Below the pieces are notes generated by a model. That model was not told the origin of the DNA and searched no databases. It was given only the letters and a program-made list of their open reading frames with translations. From CANKHA01 sp963731585 (GTDB lineage: Bacteria; Pseudomonadota; Alphaproteobacteria; Rhizobiales; Xanthobacteraceae), in assembly GCA_963731585.1 (NCBI GenBank), contig CAVSWC010000013.1, positions 558,001 to 622,000 on the forward strand: a stretch of 64,000 bases of DNA, written 5' to 3'. Within the stretch, counting starts at the first letter, position 1, and every line of letters starts with the position of its first letter. Shown one piece after another: positions 28,321 to 38,148 of the stretch. The position numbers and the translations under genes were made by a program.

Positions 28321-29728
28321 CTAGGCCGCCGCTGCGAGCGCGGTCAGCAGCGCCGTGAGCGAAGGGCTCTCATCCAGCGCCATGACGGCGTCGATGATCC
28401 GGTCACGCGACGCGCGCGCCACACGGCTTTCCGTGAGCGCATGGAATTTGGCGACCACGGCTTTGCGTTCCAGTGCGCTGTGTGAGAAGCCGGGCGGATA
28501 GAGCACCTCGGCACGATAGCTACGCCCGTCCTTTGCCATAGCCTCAAGCAAGCACGGATAGGATCCGGGCGCTCGCTCCGCCAGTGCGGCGTCGGTTGTC
28601 ATCTCGATGCGGTTCATCACGGCGCGCACGTCAGCTTTGTTCCAGCGCTCGTTCTCGAATTGGGCGAGGCCGAACGTCCCGTCCACTAGCGCCGCCGCAA
28701 TCAAGAAAGGAAAGCTGTGATCTGCCGCCTCGTGCGACTTCGGATCGGCACGGTCGCGATCTTCCTGGTGCGCGCGCACGGTCGGGATATCGGCCATGAC
28801 GACCCGGATACTGTCGAGCCGGGTGGCATCGCCGCCGATCAGCTTATGCAGCTCGAGTGCCGCGCTGACCGCAGCTTGCGCGGTGGCCACGCAAGGATAG
28901 GTCTTGACGTTAGACCTCATCACATAGCTGTCCGCTTGCAGCGGCGACGTCAACGCTGCAGCGTCAAGCTTGGGAAAGACTGCCTGCATCCCGCGCGGAT
29001 GATCGAAGACTTCCCTCGGGCCGGTCACGCCGTGGCGGGCGAGCAAGGCCGCCTGCACCCCGTTCTGGGCGACCAGAGCATTGGCGAGCGACTTCGCCGC
29101 CGACATCTCGCCCCATCGCACGGCAGCCGAGGTCGCCGTGCGGGCAACGCTGAGGGCGACCGCATGCGACAGTGCCTCGCGGTCAAGCTGCATCAGCCAT
29201 CCCGCCATCACCGGAACGATGATGCCGGATATCGACGACCCGTCCCACGCGGAACGCCGCTCCAGGAAGCCCTTGCAGCGGCCGTAGAGTTCGTAACCGA
29301 TAACGATGGCCGCAAGCACATCGCGGCCGCTCCGGTTATCGAATTCGCCGGCCGCCAAGGCGACCGGGATATTGTCGCTTGGGTGTCCGCCGATGGACCC
29401 GTCGGGTTCGATCACATAGTCATTGAGGTCGAGCACACGGATCAGCACGCCGTTCGCCAGCACCGCATTGGCGAGGCTGGTCTTGGCAGCGCTGCCGATC
29501 ACGGTGCACTGCGGCGTCGCCGCCGGCGTTTGCCACAGCTGCAAGAACATTGCGGGCGGCATGTTGCTCCGAAGCGGCGAGACCGCAGCCGATGGTGTCG
29601 AGCAGCAACAGCTTCGCCTGCTCGATCGCAGCGCGCGGGATGTCTGAGGCATGAATGGATAGCGCCCAATCGGCGAGGCGCTCGACCGTGCTCGGTTTTC
29701 CCGTCGAGGGAATCGGGCGCGATGTCAT
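28321..29728 (-). CDS. MmgE/PrpD family protein, one +1 frame break
   Basis: Starts at 29728 with VERLADWALSIHASDIPRAA and LLLLDTIGCGLAAS. After a break near 29520 the second frame gives PQCTVIGSAAKTSLANAVL, the family core LDLNDYVIEPDGSIGGHPSD, YELYGRCKGFLERR and NVKTYPCVATAQA. The HPSD and KTYPC segments belong to the substrate pocket of methylcitrate/aconitate dehydratase-type folds. About 468 residues when joined. It stops 64 bases before the binding-protein gene and lies nine bases after the flavoprotein gene, so the operon is flavoprotein, PrpD-like protein, binding protein, racemase-like protein. The substrate is unknown; a tricarboxylate or a branched dicarboxylate is suggested. Confidence 0.85.
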
Positions 29729-29736
29729 AAGCCCGG

Positions 29737-31221
29737 TCAGTTCTGCAGGGCGGCAGCGCTGCGGCCGGCCAGATAGCTGAACACGACGTTGCGCGTCTGG
29801 CCGGTGCAGGAGGGATAATTGTGGAAGAACAAGCCGACCACGTCACCGGAAGCGAAGAGCCCGTGAATCGGCCGGTGCCCCGTGTTGATCACCTGAGCCT
29901 TGGTATCGACCTGCAAGCCCCCGAATGTGAAGGTAACACCGGCGGTGATCGGATAAGCCCGGAAGGGTGCGCGCCGGATCGGCTCGGCCCAATTCGACTT
30001 GGGCGGCGAGATGCCGACGGTGCATTTGCCGTCGAGCACACGCGGATCGAGCGGCACGTCGGTGCGGCACGCCGCATTGAATTCTTCCACGGTATGCACC
30101 AGCACGGCGGGCTCGATGCCGATCTTCTGCGCGAGCTCGGCGATGGTCGGCGCCTCGAACACCGTGGCCGTGTAATTCGGGCCGTGCCGGAATAATTCGA
30201 CGCCGGTCTGATCGTAAATCTGAAAGGCGGCCGCGCCGGGTTGCGCCAGAACCGCGCGCCCGGTCTTTGCATATGTATAGGAATGCTTGGCTTCGCCTTC
30301 GTCGAAAAAGCGCAATCCAAGCGTGTTGACGGTGATGCCGTAAGTATAGTCGTAGCGGTTCATGGAATTTCCCTTCCCGCCTTCCAGCAGAGGGGTTTCC
30401 ACGGGTGGGGCCGCGCTGTCGATCGGCGTCATATGCGCGCCCTGCCAATGGCCGGCGGCTTTGGCGCCGATCGCCAGCATGGCCTGCAGTACCTCGCCGG
30501 TATTGTGCTTGCTGCCGCGCACCCGCAGGAGATCGGAATTAGCACCAAGATAACGCGCCCGCATCTCGGCATTGGCCTGAAAACCTCCGCTGCAGCAGAT
30601 GATCGCACGGCCGCTGAGATCGTATTCTCCCGACGGGCCTGAGACGTGCACGCCCTCAACCTGGCGCTCGTTGCCGTGAACCGCGCGCACCTTGGAATCG
30701 TAGCGAATCTCGATGCCGTGCTTCAGCGCGATCTCCCGCAACGCAAGCAGAAGCCCCAGCCCGCCGCCGATGGGATGGATGTTGATGCCAGGCTCGAAAT
30801 ACAGCTTGTCTCCGACCTTGATGGTTTTCTCCATCTCCCATTTGATGCCGATGTCCTTCATCCAATGAACCGCCGCATTGGATTGTGCGACAAAGGCGTC
30901 GGCGAGAACGGGATCGATCCGGTTCTGCGTCACGCGATTCAAATCCGCCAGGAAGTTCTCGCGCGTATAGGGCGGGACATGCATCCGCCGATAGGTTTCC
31001 TCGTCGAGATCGGGCACGAATTCCCGGACTTCCTCGGCGCCCGCATGCACGAATCGAAAACCGGTATGGGAGAAACGGGCATTACCGCCGAATTCGGCCT
31101 CCGGCGCCTTCTCCAGCATCACCACGCGATCGGCACCCGCGGTCTTTGCCGCAATGGCTGCCTCGAAGGCTGCGCTGCCGCCACCGATCACGATCACATC
31201 GTAAAGCTCACTTGCACTCAT
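29737..31221 (-). CDS. FAD-dependent oxidoreductase of the fumarate reductase/tricarballylate dehydrogenase (TcuA) type
   Basis: About 494 residues; the frame is open from 31242 but MSASELYDVIVIGGGSAA at 31221 is the natural start. The Rossmann motif VIVIGGGSAAFEAAIAAKTA and LEKAPEAEFGGNARFSHTGF bind FAD. Later, FTFGGLQVDTKAQVIN and HGLFASGDVVGLFFHNYPS are the succinate dehydrogenase/fumarate reductase-flavoprotein landmarks. The FGGN(A/S)xxS pattern and length are closest to TcuA, which oxidises tricarballylate to cis-aconitate. A PrpD-like aconitate-type dehydratase follows directly, which fits a tricarballylate-like route. Other C4-C6 polycarboxylates, or a 3-ketosteroid-dehydrogenase-like role, are alternatives. 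Confidence 0.83.
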   Translation of the reverse strand: MSASELYDVIVIGGGSAAFEAAIAAKTAGADRVVMLEKAPEAEFGGNARFSHTGFRFVHAGAEEVREFVPDLDEETYRRMHVPPYTRENFLADLNRVTQNRIDPVLADAFVAQSNAAVHWMKDIGIKWEMEKTIKVGDKLYFEPGINIHPIGGGLGLLLALREIALKHGIEIRYDSKVRAVHGNERQVEGVHVSGPSGEYDLSGRAIICCSGGFQANAEMRARYLGANSDLLRVRGSKHNTGEVLQAMLAIGAKAAGHWQGAHMTPIDSAAPPVETPLLEGGKGNSMNRYDYTYGITVNTLGLRFFDEGEAKHSYTYAKTGRAVLAQPGAAAFQIYDQTGVELFRHGPNYTATVFEAPTIAELAQKIGIEPAVLVHTVEEFNAACRTDVPLDPRVLDGKCTVGISPPKSNWAEPIRRAPFRAYPITAGVTFTFGGLQVDTKAQVINTGHRPIHGLFASGDVVGLFFHNYPSCTGQTRNVVFSYLAGRSAAALQN

Positions 31222-31320
31222 GCTGCCACCATCCACCAACAAGCGATTGTCCGATTTTCGTATTTAAATACGCATAAAGCGGCAGCGCAATCTTGCCGCC
31301 CCACCAAGGGAATTCAAATG

Positions 31321-31332
31321 CCGGATATCCGG
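31321..31332. promoter_or_regulatory. 12-bp palindrome in divergent gap (possible operator)
   Basis: CCGGATATCCGG is a perfect palindrome in the 250-base divergent region between the flavoprotein operon and the acyl-CoA dehydrogenase gene. Part of it repeats inverted at once (GGTATCC follows). No matching regulator gene is adjacent, so function is speculative. Confidence 0.3.
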
Positions 31333-31471
31333 TATCCTATCGCTCCGCTCTTGGCGCGCCGGAGCCGTCTCGGCTTAAGCTGATACAAAGACCGCGGCTG
31401 ATTTCTAATCGTGCCATAATTCGGTTATGAATACCTCAATTTAAAATGCCGAGGCCAGCAAGGAGACCGAC

Positions 31472-32626
31472 TTGGATTTCCATCTGCCGGAAGAGTTGCG
31501 CCTGTTGAAGCAGACCGTTCGTCGCTTTGTCGATTCAGAATTGATTCCGGTCGAACGGGAAACTTGCGTGGGAGATGAGTTGAAACCGCAGTGGCGGGCA
31601 AAATTCACCAAGCGGGCCGAGGATCTTGGAATCCGCGGGCTGGAGGTTCCTCAGGAATATGGCGGGTTGGGATTAGGTGTTTTGGCTCGCGTGGTGGTGT
31701 GGGAGGAATTGGGCCGCACAATCGCGCTTCCGTCGCGAGGGGAAACCATCACCGGTCCTAACGTACGCGCCATCCTTTATCAATTGCAGGGTGAGTTGAA
31801 GGAAAAGTACCTGCTACCGGTGCTCCGGGGAGAAAAGCGCGCCTGTTTCGCGCAGACTGAGCCGGACGCCGGATCGGATCCCGGGTCCATGCGCACGACC
31901 GCGGTGCGTGACGGCGAATTTTACGTGATCAATGGGGTGAAGCGCTTTATCAGTCATGCCGACAAAGCGGACTTCGCTCAGGTCATGGCGGCAACCGATC
32001 GCGCCAAAGGCTCGCGTGGCGGCATCTCGTGCTTCCTGGTTGATATGGACACGCCGGGTGTCAAAATCTCCACCAGATACGAAACGATGATGGGCGACCG
32101 CCCATGCGAAATCGTCTTCGACAATGTCCGCATTCCGGCAACAAACAGGGTCGGGGCGGAAGGCGAGGGATTCAAGCTCGGTCAGCAATGGATAGGCCTT
32201 GGACGCGTGAAACACGGGGCGCGTGCGCTCGGCGTCGCCGAACGCTGTCTTGAGATGGCTACCAGCTATGCCAAGCAGCGCGTTACCTTCGGTAAGCCGC
32301 TGGCCGATCGTCAGGCGATTCAGTTCATGTTGGTCGATTCCTATGTGGAACTGAACGCGGCGCGCCTCATGGTCTATCAGGCTGCGAGCAAGATGGAGGC
32401 GGGCGAGGACGCTCGGGTCGAGGGATATGTCTGCAAATCCTATGCCGACGAGATGGCCTTCCGCGTGGCCGACCGCTGCATGCAGATTCACGGCGGCATC
32501 GCGCTGACCACCGATCTGCCGATCGAGAAATTCTGGCGGCAGCAACGCAGTTATCGGATTACCGAAGGCGCCACCGAGGTGATGAAGATGGTTATCGCCC
32601 GGCACGTGCTCAGGACCTATTCTTGA
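31472..32626 (+). CDS. Acyl-CoA dehydrogenase
   Basis: 384 residues from a TTG at 31472, chosen because AGGAG lies six bases upstream and the protein opens with the family-typical MDFHLPEELRLLKQTVRRFV. Motifs: CFAQTEPDAGSDPGSM (FAD and substrate loop), RVTFGKPLADRQAIQFML, and the C-terminal MQIHGGIALTTDLPIEKFWR with YRITEGATEVMKMVIARHVL. The catalytic base, usually a glutamate in the late region, would be in TEGATEV or near it. It oxidises an acyl-CoA to the enoyl-CoA with electron-transfer flavoprotein. It converges with the NDP-forming acyl-CoA synthetase gene (three bases between stops), and the two probably act on the same acid. Confidence 0.92.
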   Translation: MDFHLPEELRLLKQTVRRFVDSELIPVERETCVGDELKPQWRAKFTKRAEDLGIRGLEVPQEYGGLGLGVLARVVVWEELGRTIALPSRGETITGPNVRAILYQLQGELKEKYLLPVLRGEKRACFAQTEPDAGSDPGSMRTTAVRDGEFYVINGVKRFISHADKADFAQVMAATDRAKGSRGGISCFLVDMDTPGVKISTRYETMMGDRPCEIVFDNVRIPATNRVGAEGEGFKLGQQWIGLGRVKHGARALGVAERCLEMATSYAKQRVTFGKPLADRQAIQFMLVDSYVELNAARLMVYQAASKMEAGEDARVEGYVCKSYADEMAFRVADRCMQIHGGIALTTDLPIEKFWRQQRSYRITEGATEVMKMVIARHVLRTYS

Positions 32627-32629
32627 TGC

Positions 32630-34709
32630 CTATTTGGCAGCTTTCGAATCTCGCCACACCGCCCGGATATCCACCGCGACTGCTCCCTTGCCCTTGCGGC
32701 GGACGATCAGCGGGTTGATTTCGATGTCCAACAGCTTTTCGCGGTGATCGAGGAAAAAACGCGACAACCCGGTTGCCGCCCTGACCAAAGCAGCTTCGTC
32801 AGCAGCCGGTTGGCCGCGAAAGCCCGCAAGCAAGGTTTTCAGCTTCAGCTCGTCAATCATTGCGCGCACGTCGCCGGCAGCGACCGGAAGCATGCGAAGT
32901 GCGACGTCGCGGGCGAGCTCCACCATAATTCCGCCGGACCCCACCAGCAGGAGGGGCCCGTACATTGGATCTATGCGCGTGCCCACAATCGTTTCAACGC
33001 CATCCACCATTTCCTGCACCAAAAAGCCGCTGATGCGAGCGGTCTTTTTGTAGCGTCGCGCTGCCGCGGAAAGCGTACGCACGGCAGAGGATACTTCGGC
33101 CGCACTCTTCAGATCGAGAATGACCCCGCCGGCTTCCGTCTTATGCCCAATGTCTTGGGAAATAATTTTGACGGCGACCGGATAACCAATTCGTCCAGCG
33201 ACCCGGGCCGCATCCGTCGCGTTTTTCGCAACCCCCGACCGGGGCAGCGCTAATCCCATAAGCGGTGAGCGTTTTTTCCAGCGTCTGAGGCGTCAGATCG
33301 GATTTCTTTGGCCCAGGGATTGGCTTGATTTTGCGGCCTACGCGCTCGCCATAGAAGGCGAGCGAATTCAAGGCGCGCAATGTCGGCTCCAGGCCCTGCA
33401 AAAACGGAATGCCAATGCTCTCCTGAGCATTCAGGCCTTCCTGCGTCACCTGATAATACATTCGGCCGAAGCCGACGAACGGCTTGTCGGTGACGTCCAG
33501 CAGGCGCCGGATCGGCTTTACGTCGTCCCACTTCGCCTTGCGACCGGGCAATTGGCTGGCCCAGGCGACCATGTCGACATGCGGATCATTGAGCACGGCC
33601 TCGCACATCTTGGCGGCATTTTGCATCCCGGTTGGGATTCCGGCATCCAGCGGATTGCTCGGCAGGATACCGTCCTGCATCATCGGCTGGAGCGCCGCGA
33701 CCGTGCGCTTGGCGAATGGCGGAAATACCGACCTCTCGCTTTCCGCATAGTCCCACAAAAGGTCGACCGTGCCGCCGGATGTGGTGACAAAACCGATCCG
33801 GTTTCCTTTCGGGAGCCTGCCGGCCTGGAACGCCAACACCGTTTCAACCATGTCGTCCAGATTGCGGCAGCAGACGATTCCGTAGCGCTCGCACATGGCT
33901 TCGTAACCCGCAAAATCACCGGCGATGGCACCGGTGTGCGACAGCGCCGCTTCGCGAGATTGAGCGGTCCTTCCGCTCTTGATCGCGATGATCGGTTTGC
34001 GCGCCGCGAGCGCCTTGGCTGCCGCGATCATGAAGGCTTCGGGTCTGCGGATTCCCTCAAGGAAAAGAACGATGGTCTTGGTGTTTTCGTCTTCCACGAA
34101 GAAGTTGAGATAATCGGCAAGATCGAGATCGATTTCATTGCCGGTCGAGACCGCGTAGGAAAACTTCACGCCCCGGTCGCCCGCAGATTGCACCCAAAAC
34201 TGCAATGTGCCTCCCGATTGAAAGGCGACAGCGACCGAACCCGCCGGCAGCTTGGCGATACTGGTGTTGGGATAGAGAAACAGCTTCTCTCGCCACGAGT
34301 GGGCGCCCATGCAGTTGGGCCCGGCAACCACAAGATCATTCGCAGCGCATATCGCCTTCAACCTGCGGCCGCGTTCGAGAGATTTTGGGTCAATGCCGTC
34401 GCCCACTCCCGCCGCGTAGACGGTGGCGGATTTCAGGCCGTGTTGAACGCCATCCTCGAGAACGGAAATAACGTGAGGCGCCGGTACGATAACGGCCGCG
34501 TGCTCGACGGGCGAGGGCAGGGCGGCGAAATCCGGATAGCAGGGAACTCCCCAGACCTCGCGATATTTTGGATTGATGGGATAGACTTCTCCCGCGTAAC
34601 CGCCGTCACGCAGGCTGGCGTGAATGTCACTGGGCCACTTGGCCCGTTCCGATGCGCCAACCAGAGCAACCGAGCGCGCACGCAACGTCCTTTCCGCGGA
34701 TTTAAACAC
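32630..34709 (-). CDS. NDP-forming acyl-CoA synthetase (fused alpha-beta, acetyl-CoA synthetase type), one +1 frame break
   Basis: A GTG start at 34709 opens with SVALVGASERAKWPSD, the CoA-binding Rossmann domain. The succinyl-CoA-ligase-like domains follow, with the phosphohistidine in ALSHTGAIAGDFAGYEAM. Near 33252 one extra A breaks the frame (YGI-ALPRSGVAKNATDA). The C-terminal ATP-grasp domain then continues (GYPVAVKIISQDIGHKTEAGG, LLVGSGGIMVELARDVALR, EINPLIVRRKGKG). About 693 residues, as in fused AcdAB/pimeloyl-CoA-synthetase-like proteins. It activates a carboxylic acid at the cost of ATP or GTP. A TctC-like binding protein gene lies 43 bases upstream on the same strand and presumably supplies the acid. 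Confidence 0.87.
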
Positions 34710-34752
34710 TCGCAGGATCTTGCCCAGTTTGAGGGTAAGGCGGCAAAAGAGA

Positions 34753-35811
34753 TTACTGGCCGGTTATTTCCTTGGCGGCGGCCACGATATCCGGAGGCGC
34801 TTGATAAAGCTTCTTGATGGCGGTCTCCACCTCTCCTGCCGTCATAGCCGTAACTGTCATCCGCTGCTTCTCAGCGTCTGCCAGGAACTCCGGGTCCTTC
34901 ATGGTGGCATTAAAAGCAGCCTGCAGAGCCGCGATGCGATCAGCTGGGACGTTCTGCGGCGCGATGAACGGCCTGCCAATGAAGGCCGCAGCGGTAAGCA
35001 GATTGAACGTCTCTTTCTTTTTTTCGTCACTTAAAAGATCGCTGGCATAAGCCATCGTCGCGGGCATCGCGGGAAGGCGCGTGCGAGAAAAGCGAACGAG
35101 CAAGGCAATCTTGTTATCCTTGATCCAGTCCTCCGGTACGCTGGTCCAGGAACCGCAGTCGCCGTCGAGTTCGCCTCGCTCGATAGCAAGGCGCTTGTCT
35201 GCGCTTCCGGGGTACCCCTGCACCTGATGGATTTTCGCGTCGAGCAGTACGCTCAGTATCCGGTTGTCAATGTAGGCCGAAGTGCCGACCCCGGTATTGC
35301 CGAACCGCAAATTGTCTTTCGCTAGGAAGTCCTGCCAGTTTTTGACGCCGGTCGTGTTCCAGGTATAGCAAACACGAAAATCTTCGCTGATATTGCCGAC
35401 CCAGGCATAATTGAGAAACTTTACCGGCACCTTGTCGGGCGTCGTAATCGATTGGGTGATCAGGCCGGGATTGAAGGTGGTTATCACCGTGCCATCGGTC
35501 GGCGCTCCGGCATCAAGATACTGCACGGACTTTAGGCTTGCCGAACCCGGCATGTTCTGGACGATGACCGTCGGATTTCCAGGTATATGGCGACCGAAAT
35601 GGCGAGCCAGCAGTCTCGCGTAGAGATCGTAGCCGCCGCCGGGCGAAAAGCCGACGACGATCCGTACGGTCTTTCCATTATAGAAGCTCGCGGCATCCTG
35701 GGCATAAGCCGAGCCGCAGAGAAGCATGATGGCGCAAGCCGCCAGGGAAGCCCGCAAGGAAAAGCGGCGCCGGGGCGGGTCAAATGACGATCCAGTCACT
35801 GATAAATCCAT
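34753..35811 (-). CDS. TctC/Bug-like periplasmic binding protein
   Basis: 352 residues, frame intact. AGGAAGG stands upstream of ATG 35811. The N-terminus has an arginine stretch (PPRRRFSLRASLAACAIMLL) before the signal core, hinting at a Tat-like or simply long n-region, with cleavage near AYAQ. The mature part is ASFYNGKTVRIVVGFSPGGG, then GRHIPGNPTVIVQNMPG and FIAPQNVPADRIAALQAAF. Two cysteines (FRVCYTWN and LDGDCGSW) align with those in the 7037-8074 protein. Co-transcription with the acyl-CoA synthetase suggests that the ligand is the acid which that enzyme activates. Confidence 0.92.
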   Translation of the reverse strand: MDLSVTGSSFDPPRRRFSLRASLAACAIMLLCGSAYAQDAASFYNGKTVRIVVGFSPGGGYDLYARLLARHFGRHIPGNPTVIVQNMPGSASLKSVQYLDAGAPTDGTVITTFNPGLITQSITTPDKVPVKFLNYAWVGNISEDFRVCYTWNTTGVKNWQDFLAKDNLRFGNTGVGTSAYIDNRILSVLLDAKIHQVQGYPGSADKRLAIERGELDGDCGSWTSVPEDWIKDNKIALLVRFSRTRLPAMPATMAYASDLLSDEKKKETFNLLTAAAFIGRPFIAPQNVPADRIAALQAAFNATMKDPEFLADAEKQRMTVTAMTAGEVETAIKKLYQAPPDIVAAAKEITGQ

Positions 35812-36004
35812 AGTACAGCCTTCCTGTATGGGGCCTGTTTGGACGGCAGCTTACCCGAAAACTACCTGAAGATGACCGTCGCGTTCTACAGTGTCAAATC
35901 CATTACCCGATAAATTTGCCGCGACGGTTCGCCGCTTGCCACTAGCCGAAGATGGCCCCCGCGCGTAGTGTTCAGGCGAAACGTCGAAGCCGGAAGATTG
36001 GCGC

Positions 36005-36706
36005 ATGCACAAATTTTCGATTTCTCCGGACGTCATCGACCGAGTCAAAGAGCGGTCGGGCAAAGCCCATCCTTTCGATTATTTGCACGCGCATCGCACC
36101 GCCTTGCTGGTTATCGATCTGCAAAATTACTTTCTCAAGCCCGGGGCGCAAGGGGAAACCCCGTCAGCGCGCGCGATCGTCCCGACAGTCAACGAGCTGG
36201 CTGCCGCGCTGCGCAGCCGCGGCGGACATGTCGTCTGGATCCGGAACGGTACGGCCGGCACGCGCCAAAGCTGGTCGACATTCCACGAGTGCCTGATGAC
36301 GCCGGAGCGCCAGCAGCGCCGCTACAAGGAAATGGAAGCGGGTGGCGACGGCTTCGAATTTTGGCATGCCCTCGATATCCGGCCGGGCGACGGCAAGGTC
36401 GAGAAAAAAAGATTTAGCGCCTTCATCCAGGGTTCCTCGCCGCTGCTGGACTATCTGCATGGCCGCAACATCGACACCGTCCTGATCGCTGGCACGGCGA
36501 CCAATGTCTGCTGCGAAAGCACCGCGCGCGACGCCATGATGCTGAATTTCAAGACCCTCATGGTGTCCGATGCGCTTGCCGCGCGCTCGGATGAAATCCA
36601 TGCCGCGTCCTTGACCGCGTTTTACTCCAATTTCGGGGATGTGCAGAACTCGGCGGAAGTTTTGCAATCGCTCGATCGGGGTGCGCAGGCGAGGAAGGCC
36701 GGATAA
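36005..36706 (+). CDS. Isochorismatase-family cysteine hydrolase
   Basis: 233 residues. The catalytic triad is visible: aspartate in ALLVIDLQNYFLKPG, lysine in VEKKRFSAFIQ, and cysteine in IAGTATNVCCESTARDAM (with the preceding cis-peptide region GTAT). The family hydrolyses isochorismate, nicotinamide, N-carbamoyl compounds or biuret. The long insertion around residues 80-115 (QSWSTFHECLMTPERQQRR) is like that of N-carbamoylsarcosine/ureidoacrylate hydrolases. An MFS transporter gene follows 94 bases later and may import the amide. It starts divergently from the binding-protein gene at 35811. Confidence 0.9.
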   Translation: MHKFSISPDVIDRVKERSGKAHPFDYLHAHRTALLVIDLQNYFLKPGAQGETPSARAIVPTVNELAAALRSRGGHVVWIRNGTAGTRQSWSTFHECLMTPERQQRRYKEMEAGGDGFEFWHALDIRPGDGKVEKKRFSAFIQGSSPLLDYLHGRNIDTVLIAGTATNVCCESTARDAMMLNFKTLMVSDALAARSDEIHAASLTAFYSNFGDVQNSAEVLQSLDRGAQARKAG

Positions 36707-36800
36707 TCGGCATGACGTCATCGCCATTCCGACGATTTCCCGTGACGATGGTCGAGATTCCCGGTAGCAAGCGCGCATCAATCGCGGCCTCGAGAAATTC

Positions 36801-38081
36801 ATGACGTTTTCAGGTGATCAAGCCTCAACGCGGCCCGCTATTGTCCGGATTCCCGCGCTCATCAAACGCAATATGGTGCTGTTCGCACTCTCGCAGTCGT
36901 TCACCGGCGCGGGAATGCAATTCGCCTATGGGCTGGGGCCGCTGATGGTCATCGGCCTTACCGGCTCGGCGAGCCTGGCCGGGCTTTCGGTCGGCCTCAT
37001 AGGCTTCAGCCGGTTTCTCGTGTCCTATCCCATCGGGAAGATCACCGACACCTATGGGCGAAAGCCCGGCATCCTTTTGGGTCTTGTCCTCGCGCTCGTG
37101 GGCTCGGTTGTCCTCGGCTTTTCACTGACGTTCCGAAGTCCGGCGCTGTTTGTCGTCGGCATGCTGGTTTTTGCGATGGGCATGTATGGGGCGCAGCAGC
37201 TTCGCGTCGCCGCGACCGATATGTTTCTGCCGCATATGCGGGCGCAGGCCCTCGGCTATATCGCTACCGGCTCGCTGGTTGGATTGGTGATCAGCCCACT
37301 CGTGGTCTACGGAGCCGAGCACTTCGCGCACCGCGTCGACATGGATCCGCTCGGCCTGCCCTGGTTTTTCCTGCCCTTGCTGATCTTGCTGGGCATGGCG
37401 CTGGTCGGCTTCATCCATCCCGACCCGAAGGAGATCGGGAAAAATCTTTCACACTATTACGAGGGCTATGTGTCGCCGCCGCGGCTGCCGGAGGAAGACG
37501 CATCGACTTTCCGCGCCAGCACGCTTTTGCGCCAACGCCCGATAAGGCTCGCGATTGTCGCGAACTGTGCCGCGCAGGGCAACATGTCGATCGTCATGGT
37601 GCTGACTTCGTTGGTGCTGGCGCACCACGGACACGGCATCGGGGCCATTGCCGCCTCGCATACCTTTCATACCGCCGGAATGTTCGCTTTCACGATTCCG
37701 CTCGGCAAGCTCGCGGACCGGATCGGCTATGGCAAGGTGATGTACCCGGGTGTGGCGGTCGCGCTCATTGGCGCCGTTCTGGTCACCTTTACCGATTTTT
37801 ACCTGTCGATCACGCTTGGGACCTTTCTCGTCGGCATCGGCTGGGCCGCCGCCAACGTGGCGGCAACCGCGCTCATCGCCAATCGGACCGAGACGGTGCA
37901 GCGTGGCCGTGCCATCGGCATCAATGACAGCTTCGCGGGCGGCATGAGCGTCGCGGCGGCGTTGGCGACCGGACCGCTGATCGAATGGCACGGCCTACCC
38001 GCAGCGGGGATCGCCGCGGTTGTCATCGCGGCAGTACCTTTGGCGATGGCTCTGTCGCCAAAAAAGGAAGCGATCGATTGA
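36801..38081 (+). CDS. Major facilitator superfamily transporter
   Basis: 426 residues with twelve predicted membrane helices. The loop 2-3 signature is present as GKITDTYGRKPGILLG and is repeated in the second half as GKLADRIGYGKVMY. The hydrophilic loop between the halves (about residues 205-240, with HPDPKEIGKNL) is standard. No charged residue in helix 1 marks a specific subfamily. It probably imports or exports an organic acid or amide together with the isochorismatase-family enzyme upstream. It converges with tctA with 67 bases between. Confidence 0.93.
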   Translation: MTFSGDQASTRPAIVRIPALIKRNMVLFALSQSFTGAGMQFAYGLGPLMVIGLTGSASLAGLSVGLIGFSRFLVSYPIGKITDTYGRKPGILLGLVLALVGSVVLGFSLTFRSPALFVVGMLVFAMGMYGAQQLRVAATDMFLPHMRAQALGYIATGSLVGLVISPLVVYGAEHFAHRVDMDPLGLPWFFLPLLILLGMALVGFIHPDPKEIGKNLSHYYEGYVSPPRLPEEDASTFRASTLLRQRPIRLAIVANCAAQGNMSIVMVLTSLVLAHHGHGIGAIAASHTFHTAGMFAFTIPLGKLADRIGYGKVMYPGVAVALIGAVLVTFTDFYLSITLGTFLVGIGWAAANVAATALIANRTETVQRGRAIGINDSFAGGMSVAAALATGPLIEWHGLPAAGIAAVVIAAVPLAMALSPKKEAID

Positions 38082-38148
38082 AACTTCCTCGAACCGCGTA
38101 ACCCGAGTTGATCCCCGTCCTGGACTCGGGGCGTTCGCCCGCATGGCG

